Part shown: piece after piece, positions 37,504 to 46,209 of the stretch
Layout: every line of letters starts with the position of its first letter
Numbering within the stretch: position 1 is the stretch's first letter
From: Bog-473 sp963800725
GTDB lineage: Bacteria; Actinomycetota; Acidimicrobiia; Acidimicrobiales; RAAP-2
Direction of reading: 5' to 3'
NCBI GenBank assembly: GCA_963800725.1
Contig: CAWDCE010000025.1
Location: 1 to 64,000, forward strand
Length of the DNA stretch: 64,000 nt
The notes under the pieces: model-generated
Told to the model about the DNA's origin: nothing
Databases searched by the model: none
The model's input: only the letters and a program-made list of their open reading frames with translations
Position numbers and translations under genes: made by a program

Positions 37504-38007
37504 TCACGACAGCACGACGTCGATATCGAGGCCCCGTGCCGTCAAGTCGACACGGGTATTGTCCTCCGCGTATCGCAGGCCCTGGACATTGAAGAGTCGA
37601 ACTTCATCGGCCTCGACCGGGAACGGTCCCCAATGCCATGTGCCCCGATCGAGCACGATGGGCTCGAGCACCTCGAGCCGGAACACCACAATGGCCTCAC
37701 GGTCATTTGGCTGTGAGAAATCCACCGACGACGGGGCGACCGCGATGACCGCCGGTACGTTGAGTGCCATGACGGTCTGCGTGTGGGTGTCGTGGCGATA
37801 GAGCATCTCGCACCGCAGCCCGTGGTCGGTCGCGGGGACTTCGGATCGAAGATGCCCGATCAGGTTCACGTGGACGTCATCCCACTCGAATGACAGGCGA
37901 TGATCGCCATCGCGTGGATCGGTATCGGCCACCGGCAGCCAACCGAATGGCGCCCAGGCCATTTCGGACAGCGGCTCGGGGCCGACTCTTCGGCGCTGCT
38001 CGGACAC
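37504..38007 (-). CDS. AllA-like (ureidoglycolate lyase fold) protein
   Basis: A 167-residue protein. The pattern MAWAPFGWLPVADTDPRDG, then VMALNVPAVIAVAP, DREAIVVFRLEVLEPIVLDR and GTWHWGPFPV resembles the cupin-type ureidoglycolate lyase family. The GTWHWGP segment corresponds to the metal- or substrate-binding turn. In allantoin breakdown AllA releases urea and glyoxylate. Here no other allantoin gene is seen, so the true substrate may differ. It is divergent from a cupin gene followed by a glyoxylate-reductase-like gene, with motif A between them. Confidence 0.62.
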   Translation of the reverse strand: MSEQRRRVGPEPLSEMAWAPFGWLPVADTDPRDGDHRLSFEWDDVHVNLIGHLRSEVPATDHGLRCEMLYRHDTHTQTVMALNVPAVIAVAPSSVDFSQPNDREAIVVFRLEVLEPIVLDRGTWHWGPFPVEADEVRLFNVQGLRYAEDNTRVDLTARGLDIDVVLS

Positions 38008-38063
38008 CGTGTTCCCCTTCTTGTTCGAGTGGTGTGTCGCTACCTGGCATCGAGGATCTAACC

Positions 38064-38077
38064 TGACGCCAGAGTCA
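38064..38077. promoter_or_regulatory. Palindrome TGAC-N6-GTCA (motif A, site 6)
   Basis: TGACGCCAGAGTCA, in the 98-bp divergent spacer between the AllA-like gene and the cupin gene (29 nt before the latter). The central half-sites are the most degenerate of the set, but the eight fixed bases and the CTGAC/GTCAG extension are kept. Confidence 0.6.
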
Positions 38078-38105
38078 GTCTAGAGAACACAAGGATGGTG
38101 ACCGT

Positions 38106-38489
38106 ATGGACGTGCGCAGCATTGAAGCCAAGGCACCGGTCGTCGAGCACAACGGCACCGTGCCCGTGTGGTGGATGATCGAGTCCCGCGAGTTCAAAGA
38201 CATCACCGACGGCGGGTACCTTGAGCTGGTCAACGAGTTCGAAGTCCCAGGTGGTGGCCTGGTCGACCCCCATTCGCATCCGACCCACGAGTTCTATTAC
38301 GTGATGAACGGCCGCGGCATCATGACCATCGAGGGCGAGGACCGGCCCATTGCCCAAGGTGATCTCGTCTACATCCCCCCCGACAAGGTCCACTCGCTTC
38401 GCCCGATCAGCGATCATGCCCCCATCCATTGCTTCTGCTTCGCCATCGGGGTCAAGGGCGCGGGCGAGATCAACTACACCACCCACTAG
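38106..38489 (+). CDS. Single-domain cupin protein
   Basis: Intact 127-residue cupin. The first metal motif is GGGLVDPHSHPTHEFYYVMNG, seen as HSH plus Glu, and the second is GDLVYIPPDKVHSL with its His. All four usual ligands (His, His, Glu, His) are present. Such cupins bind a metal and a small acid, acting as isomerases, dioxygenases or sensors; the reaction is not readable. It overlaps the start region of the next gene (stop TAG joined to GTG), so it is cotranscribed with a 2-hydroxyacid dehydrogenase. Confidence 0.83.
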   Translation: MDVRSIEAKAPVVEHNGTVPVWWMIESREFKDITDGGYLELVNEFEVPGGGLVDPHSHPTHEFYYVMNGRGIMTIEGEDRPIAQGDLVYIPPDKVHSLRPISDHAPIHCFCFAIGVKGAGEINYTTH

Positions 38490-39440
38490 GTGTCCCGCGT
38501 TCTGGTGACCCGCCGCTTGACCAGCGGCGGCACGGACCCTTTGTTGGCGGCCGGGCATGAAATCATCGGCCCGTCGCCCGATGATGCCCCAATGACCGCC
38601 GAAGCGCTGCGCGAAGGCGCGGCCACGTGCGACGCCATCGTCTGCCTGCTGACCGACCAGATCGACGCGGCAGTGCTCGCTGCGGGCGCCGAAGGCGGGC
38701 GGTTACGAGTCGTAGGCAATGCCGCCGTCGGGTACGACAACATTGACGTCGCCACGGCGCACGAGCTCGGAATTGCCGTGTGCAACACCCCGGGGGTCTT
38801 GGACGCAACCACCGCGGATCTGGCGTTCCTCTTAATCCTGGCCGCCACGCGCATGGCCAGCCTGGCCGAACACGACCTGAGAAACGGCCGATGGAAGGGC
38901 TGGGGATTCACCACCCACCTGGCCCAGGACGTCCACGGTGCCACGCTCGGACTGGTCGGCTATGGACGCATCGCCCAGGCGGTGGCGGCCCGGGCGCAGG
39001 GATTCGACATGGAGGTGCTCCACACGGCGCGACGCGACACCGGCCAGCCGGGTTACGTGGCCACATTGCCCGATCTCCTCGAGCGATCCGACATCGTCAG
39101 CCTCCACGTTCCCTTGACCAAGGACACCCATCATCTGATCGGCGCCGCCGAGTTGGCCATGATGAAGCCGACCGCTGTGCTGATCAACACTGCCCGGGGT
39201 CCGGTCGTTCACGAAGACGCCCTGGTCGATGCGCTCGAGGCCGGCGCGCTCTTTGGGGCCGGGCTCGATGTCTTCGACGGCGAGCCACAGTTGAACCCCC
39301 GACTGCTCAGCGCACCGCGCATCACCCTTCTCCCCCACATCGGCAGTGCGACGGTGGCCACCCGCACGCGCATGGCCCAGCTGGCCTGCCAGGGAGTCTG
39401 CGACGTACTCGACGGTCGCACGCCTCCCAATCTGATCTGA
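38490..39440 (+). CDS. D-2-hydroxyacid dehydrogenase (glyoxylate reductase-like)
   Basis: Intact 316-residue NAD(P)-dependent dehydrogenase starting with GTG. The cofactor motif is LGLVGYGRIAQAVAARAQGF. The catalytic Arg is in INTARGPVVHEDAL, Glu in DVFDGEPQLNP, and His in LLPHIGSAT. Basic residues after the second cofactor strand (TARRDTG) suggest NADPH preference, as in glyoxylate/hydroxypyruvate reductases. It immediately follows the cupin gene. Together with the AllA-like protein this could remove glyoxylate or a related 2-oxoacid, which is inference. Confidence 0.85.
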   Translation: MSRVLVTRRLTSGGTDPLLAAGHEIIGPSPDDAPMTAEALREGAATCDAIVCLLTDQIDAAVLAAGAEGGRLRVVGNAAVGYDNIDVATAHELGIAVCNTPGVLDATTADLAFLLILAATRMASLAEHDLRNGRWKGWGFTTHLAQDVHGATLGLVGYGRIAQAVAARAQGFDMEVLHTARRDTGQPGYVATLPDLLERSDIVSLHVPLTKDTHHLIGAAELAMMKPTAVLINTARGPVVHEDALVDALEAGALFGAGLDVFDGEPQLNPRLLSAPRITLLPHIGSATVATRTRMAQLACQGVCDVLDGRTPPNLI

Positions 39441-39452
39441 GCTAACCGTCCG

Positions 39453-41024
39453 CTAGAGGCGACGGCCCGTGGCCGCCCAGTACTCATCGCGCAACACGCG
39501 CTTGGTGAGCTTCCCGCCGTCGGTCCGGGGCAGCGCAGGGGTGAAGTCAACCGAGCGAGGACACTTGTATCCCGAGAGCCTGAGTCGGCACCACTCCATC
39601 AGATCGTCGGCCAGTTCGGCTGAGGGGACGGCGCCCGACGTCAGCTCGACCACCGCCTTGACTTGTTCGCCCCACTCGGGGTCAGGAACCCCAATGACGG
39701 CGACGTCGCCCACCTTTGGGTGCGCGGACAGCACTCCTTCGATCTCGGCCGGGAAGATGTTCACTCCCCCGCTGATGATCAGGTCCTTGGCCCGATCGCA
39801 GATGAACAGGTAGCCATCGTCATCGAGGTACCCCATGTCCCCGAGTGTGAAGGCGCGGCCCCGATGGACCGAACGGGTCAGTTCTGGCTCTCCTTTGTAT
39901 TCAAAGGGCGTTGCTCTCGATTCCAAGTAGACGTGACCGACCTCACCGGATGGCAGCTCCTCCCCATCGTCGTCGAGGATCCGCAAAGTCATCCCGCGAA
40001 TGGCTCGGCCGACGGTCCCGGGTTTTTCCAACCAGCGATATGGCTTGGCGATGGTGGCTGCGCCCTCCATGCCCCCGTAGGTCTCCCAGATCACCGGTCC
40101 CCACCACTGGAACATCTGCTTCTTGATCTCAAAGGGGCAAGGCGCGGCGGAATGGACAACTACTTCGAGACTCGAATGGTCGTAACGGGAGCGGGTTTCG
40201 TCAGGAAGTCGCAAGAGCCGGACGAACTGGGTGGGCACCATGTAGGCGGTCGACACCCGATGCGTCTCGATGAGCTTGAGGGTTTGTTCGGCGTCGAACT
40301 TTCCCATAATGACGAGTCCCTGCCCTACGTTGAGCGCACCTTGGAAGAAGCCCTGGCAACCACCATGGTGCATGCCGGCGGACACGAGGTGGGCGCCGGT
40401 GAGCGGACGAAACTGAAAGGCCTGACCAAAACTCTTCAGGCGGTCTGCGTAGTCCCATGGGTCGACGTCGGGCAGCGGTCGCCACACCGCCTTGGGCTTG
40501 CCGGTTGTGCCGGACGAATAGGTGATGAGGCCACCGAGCAAACGGTCCGGCGGCGGCGAAGAGTCGACTCCATCGGTGATCTCCTCGCTTGGGGTAAAGC
40601 CGTCGATCGCCCCACCGACACAGATTCGTTGCATCGAAGCGATAGCCGGGAGAAGTTGGTTGATCGCTTCAGCGTGATCGACGTGGACCACCACGCAGTG
40701 TGCCTCACAATGTTCGAGGATCTCGCCGATTTCACTGCTGGTGAGCGCAGGATTGAGGCAGACGTAACGAAGCCCACTCTCTTGGCACGCCAGTTGCCAC
40801 ACCACCATGTCGACACCATTGGGCAGGAGAAGGACAATTGTGTCGCCGGGCGCCAGGCCGCTACGTCGAAGGCCGCGGACCAACCGATGGGCTCGATCGG
40901 CCAGCTCGCGATAGGTCAGCCGTTCCCCGGTTGGTGAACTGAGGATCGCCCACTGCTCAGGATGATCCTGGGCAATCCACCAGACGCCCAAACGCTGCTG
41001 CCAGGGGTTCTCCACAGCCGCCAT
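39453..41024 (-). CDS. AMP-forming acyl-CoA synthetase/ligase
   Basis: A 523-residue ANL-superfamily enzyme. ATP-binding motif: ITYSSGTTGKPKAVWRPL. Then WETYGGMEGAATIAKPY, FTLGDMGYLDDDGYLFICD and the C-terminal LPRTDGGKLTKRVLRDEY with the catalytic Lys. It adenylates a carboxylic acid and transfers it to CoA. ATG at 41024 (MAAVENPWQQRLGVWW) is preferred because the longer frame would cover the motif B site eight bases upstream. It is probably the entry enzyme of the second catabolic block. Confidence 0.88.
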   Translation of the reverse strand: MAAVENPWQQRLGVWWIAQDHPEQWAILSSPTGERLTYRELADRAHRLVRGLRRSGLAPGDTIVLLLPNGVDMVVWQLACQESGLRYVCLNPALTSSEIGEILEHCEAHCVVVHVDHAEAINQLLPAIASMQRICVGGAIDGFTPSEEITDGVDSSPPPDRLLGGLITYSSGTTGKPKAVWRPLPDVDPWDYADRLKSFGQAFQFRPLTGAHLVSAGMHHGGCQGFFQGALNVGQGLVIMGKFDAEQTLKLIETHRVSTAYMVPTQFVRLLRLPDETRSRYDHSSLEVVVHSAAPCPFEIKKQMFQWWGPVIWETYGGMEGAATIAKPYRWLEKPGTVGRAIRGMTLRILDDDGEELPSGEVGHVYLESRATPFEYKGEPELTRSVHRGRAFTLGDMGYLDDDGYLFICDRAKDLIISGGVNIFPAEIEGVLSAHPKVGDVAVIGVPDPEWGEQVKAVVELTSGAVPSAELADDLMEWCRLRLSGYKCPRSVDFTPALPRTDGGKLTKRVLRDEYWAATGRRL

Positions 41025-41031
41025 GGGAGAT

Positions 41032-41040
41032 GAGTATACC
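41032..41040. promoter_or_regulatory. Motif B variant (GAGTATACC) before the acyl-CoA synthetase
   Basis: GAGTATACC differs from the core GAGTATCC by one inserted base and lies eight bases upstream of the acyl-CoA synthetase start. It is in the spacer after the tandem FadR gene. It is the weakest of the motif B sites. Confidence 0.4.
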
Positions 41041-41058
41041 CAATTGATTCTGAGATCG

Positions 41059-42510
41059 TCAGCGAAGGTACTTCGACAGCACCTCCAAATGACGGCGAAG
41101 CCGATGCCGCGCCAGCTCCCCGTCGCCATCGATGATTGCCTCGGCGATGCCCTTATGGGTACGCGGGACCTCGTTGGCCACCTTCTGCCGGGCCGAATCG
41201 GAGAGCTGATCAATTTGGTGCAGGCGGGTGAGTCGGATCAGCACGAGTGCGACGAGTTCGAGAGCCCGATTCTTTCCGAGCGAGACAATCACCCCGTGCA
41301 AGTCGTTCCCCGCATCGGCGAACTCGGCATCTGATGCGTTCTTCTCGCGTTCGAGTGCATCACGGAGCTGCCTCACCCCGGCATCGTCGATGCGCTGCGC
41401 GGCGAATTCGACCAATACAAGTTCGAGTCGCATACGCAGGTCGGCCAGATCGGCCACCTGCATGCCCCGCCGGGCCAGATAAACGGCGACTACGTCGGTG
41501 ACGGCATCGATGCTCGGTTCGGTGACGAACATGCCGCCCCCGGGACCACGGCGCATCGCCGCAATGTGGTGATGCTCCAAGAGCCGCACCGCTTCGCGAA
41601 AGACCGCCCGACTGACCCCGAAGCGTTCGATGAGGTCGGTTTCCGATCCCAAGAGGTACCCCGGGGGTAGCTCGTCGATGATGACTTCTTGGATGATGGC
41701 CCGGGCCACGTCCTCGGAACGGTTGCTGGTTGCGGCGCCGCCCAACGTCACGGTGTTGGGGAGCTGTTGATGCGACGAACGGCGGCTTCGCAGGTACTCA
41801 GCCTCGGCCTGGAGGTGCTTGCGCATCCGGTGGCGGGCCAGACCGGCGTCACCCGCGGTGACTGCGGCGGCGATGCGGGCATGGGCGTGTTGGGATTGCG
41901 ACAGCGTGCTTGTGGTGAAGGCGGCCGGGTCACGGAAGTACAACACCGGAACCCGGTTGAGGATGTAGACGAACAATTCGAGTGCGGGGTTCTGGGTAAT
42001 GGTCGCCATCAATGTATGGATGGCTCGATGGTCCTGGAGGGCACCACTCGCTTCCTCGTCGACCAGAAGTCGCAACTTCGCGACGTCACTTTCGTCGAGC
42101 CGGGCCGTGGCGACTTCGGTGACGATCTCTTCGAGCACGAGGCGCGCCTCGAACACCTCATCGAGGGTCGCGTTGACGCGATGGAGATAGAGCACCGCCG
42201 CATCGATGATCGCTTCGACTGTTGGCTCGGTGACCACCAGACCTCCACCTGGCCCGCGTCGCATGCGGGCCACCTGTTGGTTCTCGACCAGTCGAACGGC
42301 CTCTCGAAAGACCGCACGACTCACGCCGTAGTGCTCGATGAGGTCGGTTTCAGAACCCAACACCTCTCCGACCGGCCAGCCGCGATCGATGACATCGGTC
42401 ACGATCTGGCGAGCCACGGTGGTCGCGAGCTTCTGATGGGCGTCTGGGATCGGCCGCGACTTGAGGGCTGCGCCACCGCGCGTCGACTTCAACCGCGAAG
42501 GTGCCGTCAT
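41059..42510 (-). CDS. Tandem GntR/FadR-type regulator (two complete HTH-FCD units)
   Basis: A 483-residue protein made of two homologous halves. Half 1 (about 20-245) has GSETDLIEHYGVSRAVFREA and MRRGPGGGLVVTEP, then an FCD ligand domain. Half 2 (about 260-483) repeats GSETDLIERFGVSRAVFREA and MRRGPGGGMFVTEP, then a second FCD domain ending HRLRRHLEVLSKYL. FadR-type regulators normally act as dimers of one such unit, so this is a covalent dimer. It sits inside the 41-61 kb block where motif B occurs and is the prime candidate to bind it. The gene is intact. Confidence 0.9.
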   Translation of the reverse strand: MTAPSRLKSTRGGAALKSRPIPDAHQKLATTVARQIVTDVIDRGWPVGEVLGSETDLIEHYGVSRAVFREAVRLVENQQVARMRRGPGGGLVVTEPTVEAIIDAAVLYLHRVNATLDEVFEARLVLEEIVTEVATARLDESDVAKLRLLVDEEASGALQDHRAIHTLMATITQNPALELFVYILNRVPVLYFRDPAAFTTSTLSQSQHAHARIAAAVTAGDAGLARHRMRKHLQAEAEYLRSRRSSHQQLPNTVTLGGAATSNRSEDVARAIIQEVIIDELPPGYLLGSETDLIERFGVSRAVFREAVRLLEHHHIAAMRRGPGGGMFVTEPSIDAVTDVVAVYLARRGMQVADLADLRMRLELVLVEFAAQRIDDAGVRQLRDALEREKNASDAEFADAGNDLHGVIVSLGKNRALELVALVLIRLTRLHQIDQLSDSARQKVANEVPRTHKGIAEAIIDGDGELARHRLRRHLEVLSKYLR

Positions 42511-42666
42511 TTAGCCAGGGTATATCGGGTGCCAGCAGCCATCGGCGGATGAATCCAGGTCGGCCGAACGCCCAAACCGCCGCGAAATGGCTGATCAGGC
42601 CTCACCTCTTGGCGTGCCACGAGCACGAAAGAGCACATATCGCCCGGGCGAGGTATCGACTGTTGG

Positions 42667-42674
42667 GGATACTC
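42667..42674. promoter_or_regulatory. Motif B (GGATACTC) before enoyl-CoA hydratase
   Basis: GGATACTC (reverse of GAGTATCC) lies 14 bases upstream of the ATG at 42689. No ribosome binding site is visible between them, so the message may be leaderless with the motif overlapping the -10 region. The divergent regulator gene starts 157 bases to the left and could share the site. Confidence 0.6.
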
Positions 42675-42688
42675 TATTGTAACGGCCC

Positions 42689-43474
42689 ATGAACCTTGAG
42701 GCGATCGAATTCGACGTCGGGGACGACAAGGTGGCCACCATCACGCTGAATCGGCCCGAGGCGCTCAACTCTTGGAACGATCAGATGGCCAGCGAGATTT
42801 CTTGGGCTTGGCAAACCATCCGTGACGACGATGAGATTCATGCCGCAGTACTCCAAGCCAATGGCGAGCGGGCCTTTTGCACCGGAGCCGATCTGCGCAG
42901 CGGCACGTCGTGGTTCTTCAAGTCCAACGTATGGAACACCTTTGACCCGGGAATGACCCTCTCGCCCAAGTCCTACCACCGCTGCTGGAAGCCGGTCGTG
43001 GCCGCGGTCCACGGGATGGCCGCCGGCGGGGCGCAGTACTTCCTCAATGAGGCCGATCTGATCGTGGCGGCAGATGATGCCGAATTCTTCGATCCGCATG
43101 CCAATGGTGGGATTGTCTCGGCACTCGAGCCGATCGGGATGCTGCATCGGGGCGTGCCACTCGGTGACGTGCTGCGCTGGGCGCTCATGGGCAACGAGGA
43201 GAGGATCACGGCCGAAACTGCCCTGCGACTGGGCCTGGTCACCGAGGTCGTGTCTCGATCCGACCTGCGCAATCGGGCTCGCAGCATCGCGGCATCGATT
43301 GCCGCCCGCAATCCCCGATCGATCCAGGGAACGGTGCGGGCCATTTGGGAATCACTGGATATGACGAGGTCCATGGCTCTCCAAAACGGAATGGCCTATA
43401 CCCACATCGGCAACACTCCGCCCGATCCGGCCTCGGGACAGCCTCGAGCGAAGGAGCCCCCCACTTATCGCTAG
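42689..43474 (+). CDS. Enoyl-CoA hydratase/isomerase family protein
   Basis: Intact 261-residue crotonase-fold enzyme. Features: TITLNRPEALNSWND, ERAFCTGADLRSG, and HGMAAGGAQYFLNEADLIV with the second oxyanion Gly. The catalytic loop reads FFDPHANGGIVSALEP and lacks the usual Glu-Gly pattern, so it may be a specialised hydratase, isomerase or C-C hydrolase rather than a standard hydratase. It overlaps the convergent amidohydrolase end by four bases. Controlled by a motif B site. Confidence 0.85.
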   Translation: MNLEAIEFDVGDDKVATITLNRPEALNSWNDQMASEISWAWQTIRDDDEIHAAVLQANGERAFCTGADLRSGTSWFFKSNVWNTFDPGMTLSPKSYHRCWKPVVAAVHGMAAGGAQYFLNEADLIVAADDAEFFDPHANGGIVSALEPIGMLHRGVPLGDVLRWALMGNEERITAETALRLGLVTEVVSRSDLRNRARSIAASIAARNPRSIQGTVRAIWESLDMTRSMALQNGMAYTHIGNTPPDPASGQPRAKEPPTYR

Positions 43475-44746
43475 GTTCCCGGCAACGACGGCGCGCCATA
43501 GCGCCGTCGGTACTCAGCCCGTGTGGTCACCGAGGTGTCAACATCGATGGCGTGCGCCCGTAGCGCACCGACCGTAGCCCACGCTCGGGATCCCTGCGCG
43601 AACGGTTCGAAACGAAAGAAGCGGCTGGCGTTGGCATGCGTGATCTTGTCGATCTGCGCGTCGGTGGTGCCGGCACCCAAGAACTCAGCGTGGAGCATCT
43701 CGGGTGAGTGCGGCCAATGGGAATCGGAGTGTGGGTAGTCGCACTCCCACGCCACCACGTCCTCGCCGATGCGGTCGAGCAACCGCAGCGATGACGGGTC
43801 GGTGATGAAGCAGCCTAAGAAATTCCGACGGAACAGATCGGTTGGTGATCCGCCCCCGTCCCCGATGTCGAGACCCGTCCAGCGGTGGTTCGACACGTGG
43901 CGGTCGAGGCGGTCGAGGTAGAACGGGATCCAGCCGATCCCACCCTCAGATGAGCGCGACCCGAAGATCCGGGAAGCGGCGAAACGTGCCACTGATGATC
44001 AGGTCGTTTGCACTGAGTGCGGAGAGCTGGGGTGCCAGCATGATCAGGTGGTCGATGGGGGCGCCGTTCGGGTGGGTGATCAAGCCGAAGGAGCCGCCGA
44101 TGTGCATACAAACCGCCATGTCGGTGTCGCACAATGCGGAAAACACCGGGTCCCAGTGGTCGGTGAAGAAGCTTGGGAGTCCCACGCCATGCGGTGCCTC
44201 GGGCAGGCTCACCGCGGTGCAACCGAGGTCGGCGACCCGGTGAATTTCGCTGACCGTGGCGTCGATGTCGAAGAGCGGAAGAATCGCCAGCGCAATAAAG
44301 CGTCCGGGGTATGCGCCACACCATTCCGCGATATGCCAATCGTTGTAGGCCGAGACAACCTTCTTGGTGAGATCAATGTCCTTCGCTCCCGAGCGGACCA
44401 GGTTCATGCCGTTGAAGCCGGGAAACGAGGGAAAGCACATCGAGGCGAGGACGCCGTTGGCGTCCATGTCCCGTACCCGATGCGTCACGTCGTATACGCC
44501 CGGGCGCATCTCGGCGAATCCCACCGGATCCATGCCCCACTCCTCTTGAGGCCACGACGCCACCGCGTTGAGGCCGAACGACCCCGTTTCCGTGTCGAGG
44601 TAGTGCCAGTGCTCGACGCCGTCATCGCCGGTCACGACCTTCGGGGCCCGGTCGAGGCAATTGGCCGGTAGGTGCCGCTCGAACATGTCGGCCGGCTCGA
44701 TGACGTGGTCGTCGATACTCACCAAGACCATGTCATCGACGCGCAT
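43471..44746 (-). pseudogene. Amidohydrolase family 2, paralogue of the 3662 gene, one frameshift
   Basis: About 424 residues. N-terminal LVSIDDHVIEPADMFERHLP, then MDANGVLASMCFPSFPGF, CMHIGGSFGLITHPNGAP and, after a frame change near 43960, SEGGIGWIPFYLDRLDRHV and WECDYPHSDSHWPHSPE. These match the amidohydrolase at 3662-4947 position by position (IDDHVIEP, SMCFPSFP, GGIGWIP, ECDYPHSDS). The metal ligands are kept. It starts at 44746, 41 nt from a motif B site shared with the divergent P450 gene. The substrate is unknown, but the paired copies suggest similar chemistry in both catabolic blocks. Confidence 0.82.
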
Positions 44747-44787
44747 GCCGCTCCTCTCACCGCCGCTGAGCTCACGATACCGTATTA

Positions 44788-44795
44788 GAGTATCC
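44788..44795. promoter_or_regulatory. Motif B (GAGTATCC) between amidohydrolase and P450
   Basis: Core GAGTATCC with context TTAGAGTATCCTCAA. Upstream GATAC (44776-44780) and GTATC (44790-44794) also form an inverted pair. It lies in the 136-bp divergent spacer, 42 nt from the amidohydrolase start and 88 nt from the P450 start. Confidence 0.65.
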
Positions 44796-44882
44796 TCAAC
44801 TATTGGTGGTCAGGATCCGTCAATTCGGGAGTGAGGCAATGGCAACTCAGGGGACTCACGCGATCACGAGGGGTCTTATCAA

Positions 44883-46120
44883 GTGACGACAATGGCCGAT
44901 TCACCCTCCCTCGTCACTACCGACCTCGCAAGCGACGTGATGTTCAACGACCCGTTCCCGCGCTATGCACACTTACGGCACACCGCGCCGGTCTCGAAGG
45001 TTCAGTCGAAGCAACTTGTCGGCTCAGGTGGCTACATGCTTACCCGCTACGACGACGTGTTGACGCTCTTGAACGACGCCCGCTTCTCGAGCGACTCCAT
45101 GGGCCAAGGGGACTCATGGATCATGAACCATCTCCCAAAAATGCTCCGCCTGCTCGCCGACAGCATGGTCTACAAGGATGATCCGGATCATGCCCGACTG
45201 CGCAGGCTGGTCAACAAGGCGTTCACTCCTCGGATGGTCCAGGGCATGGCCGACGATATGCAGCACATCATCGACCAACTCATCGCTCGGGTCGACCAGG
45301 GAGTCGTAGTCGACCTCGTCTCAGAGATCGCCGTCCCCCTTCCCCTCACCGTCATTTCGAACATGCTCGGCGTTACTGATGACGACCGAGATCAGTTCCA
45401 CGTCTTGATGACTCGATTTGTCGCAAGTGTGGGAAGTGGGAGCTTGGCCGCCTTTGCCCGTGCCATCCCATCCGCCCGGAAATTGTTGCGCATGATCGAA
45501 CGGATGGCCGACGAGCGGCGGGCGGTTCCCGACGACGGCCTGATATCGGCGTTGGTGGCGGCCAGTGATGACGGGGACAAGTTGAGTCCTGACGAGGTGT
45601 CCGCCATGATCTTCCTCCTCATGCTGGCCGGTCACGACACCACGGCCAATCTCATCGGGAGCTCGATGCTCGCGCTTATGGAAAATCGCGATCAGGCTGC
45701 CCGCTTCCGCGACGACGCGACGCTGACCCCCTCGGCCGTCGAGGAATTGCTGCGCTTCACAACACCCGTCCCGTGCGGGACACCGGAATTGCACTTGAAG
45801 ACGTCGAATTCGACGGCACAATAATTCCCAAGGGCAGCAAGATCCTCGGGATGATCATTTCCGCCAATCATGACGAGACGGTCTTTCGTGATCCTGAGAC
45901 ACTCGATCTTGGGCGTGATCCCAACCGCCACCTCACCTTCGCCTTCGGGAAGCACTTCTGTCTCGGGAATCAGCTGGCCCGCTTCGAGGGTCAGATCGCC
46001 ATCAGGACCTTGACCGAACGATTTCCGGACATGCGGCTCGCTGTCCCACGTGAACGACTCGCCTATAAGCCGATCCAATCGCTTCGTGGACTGCGCGCCC
46101 TGCCGGTGCACCTGGCGTAG
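44883..46120 (+). pseudogene. Cytochrome P450, one frameshift
   Basis: About 412-residue bacterial P450. I-helix oxygen-activation motif: LMLAGHDTTANLIG. The ExxR motif is EELLR. A lost base near 45772 separates FTTPVP from RDTGIALEDVEFDG. The heme loop is FAFGKHFCLGNQLARFE with the Cys ligand. Soluble class I P450s need a ferredoxin partner, and none is encoded nearby. In this block it probably hydroxylates the substrate before or during CoA-linked degradation. GTG at 44883 or ATG at 44892 can start it. Confidence 0.88.
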
Positions 46121-46209
46121 GCGCGCGGATCATTTGCCTGGGTCTCATTGCCGGCCTTCATGGCATTACGTACTCTCATTAGCCGACGCACCAACTCGGG
46201 AGGAGCGGG

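Noticed and set aside
39663..40937. 424-codon plus-strand frame
   Set aside because: Antisense of the AMP-forming acyl-CoA synthetase.
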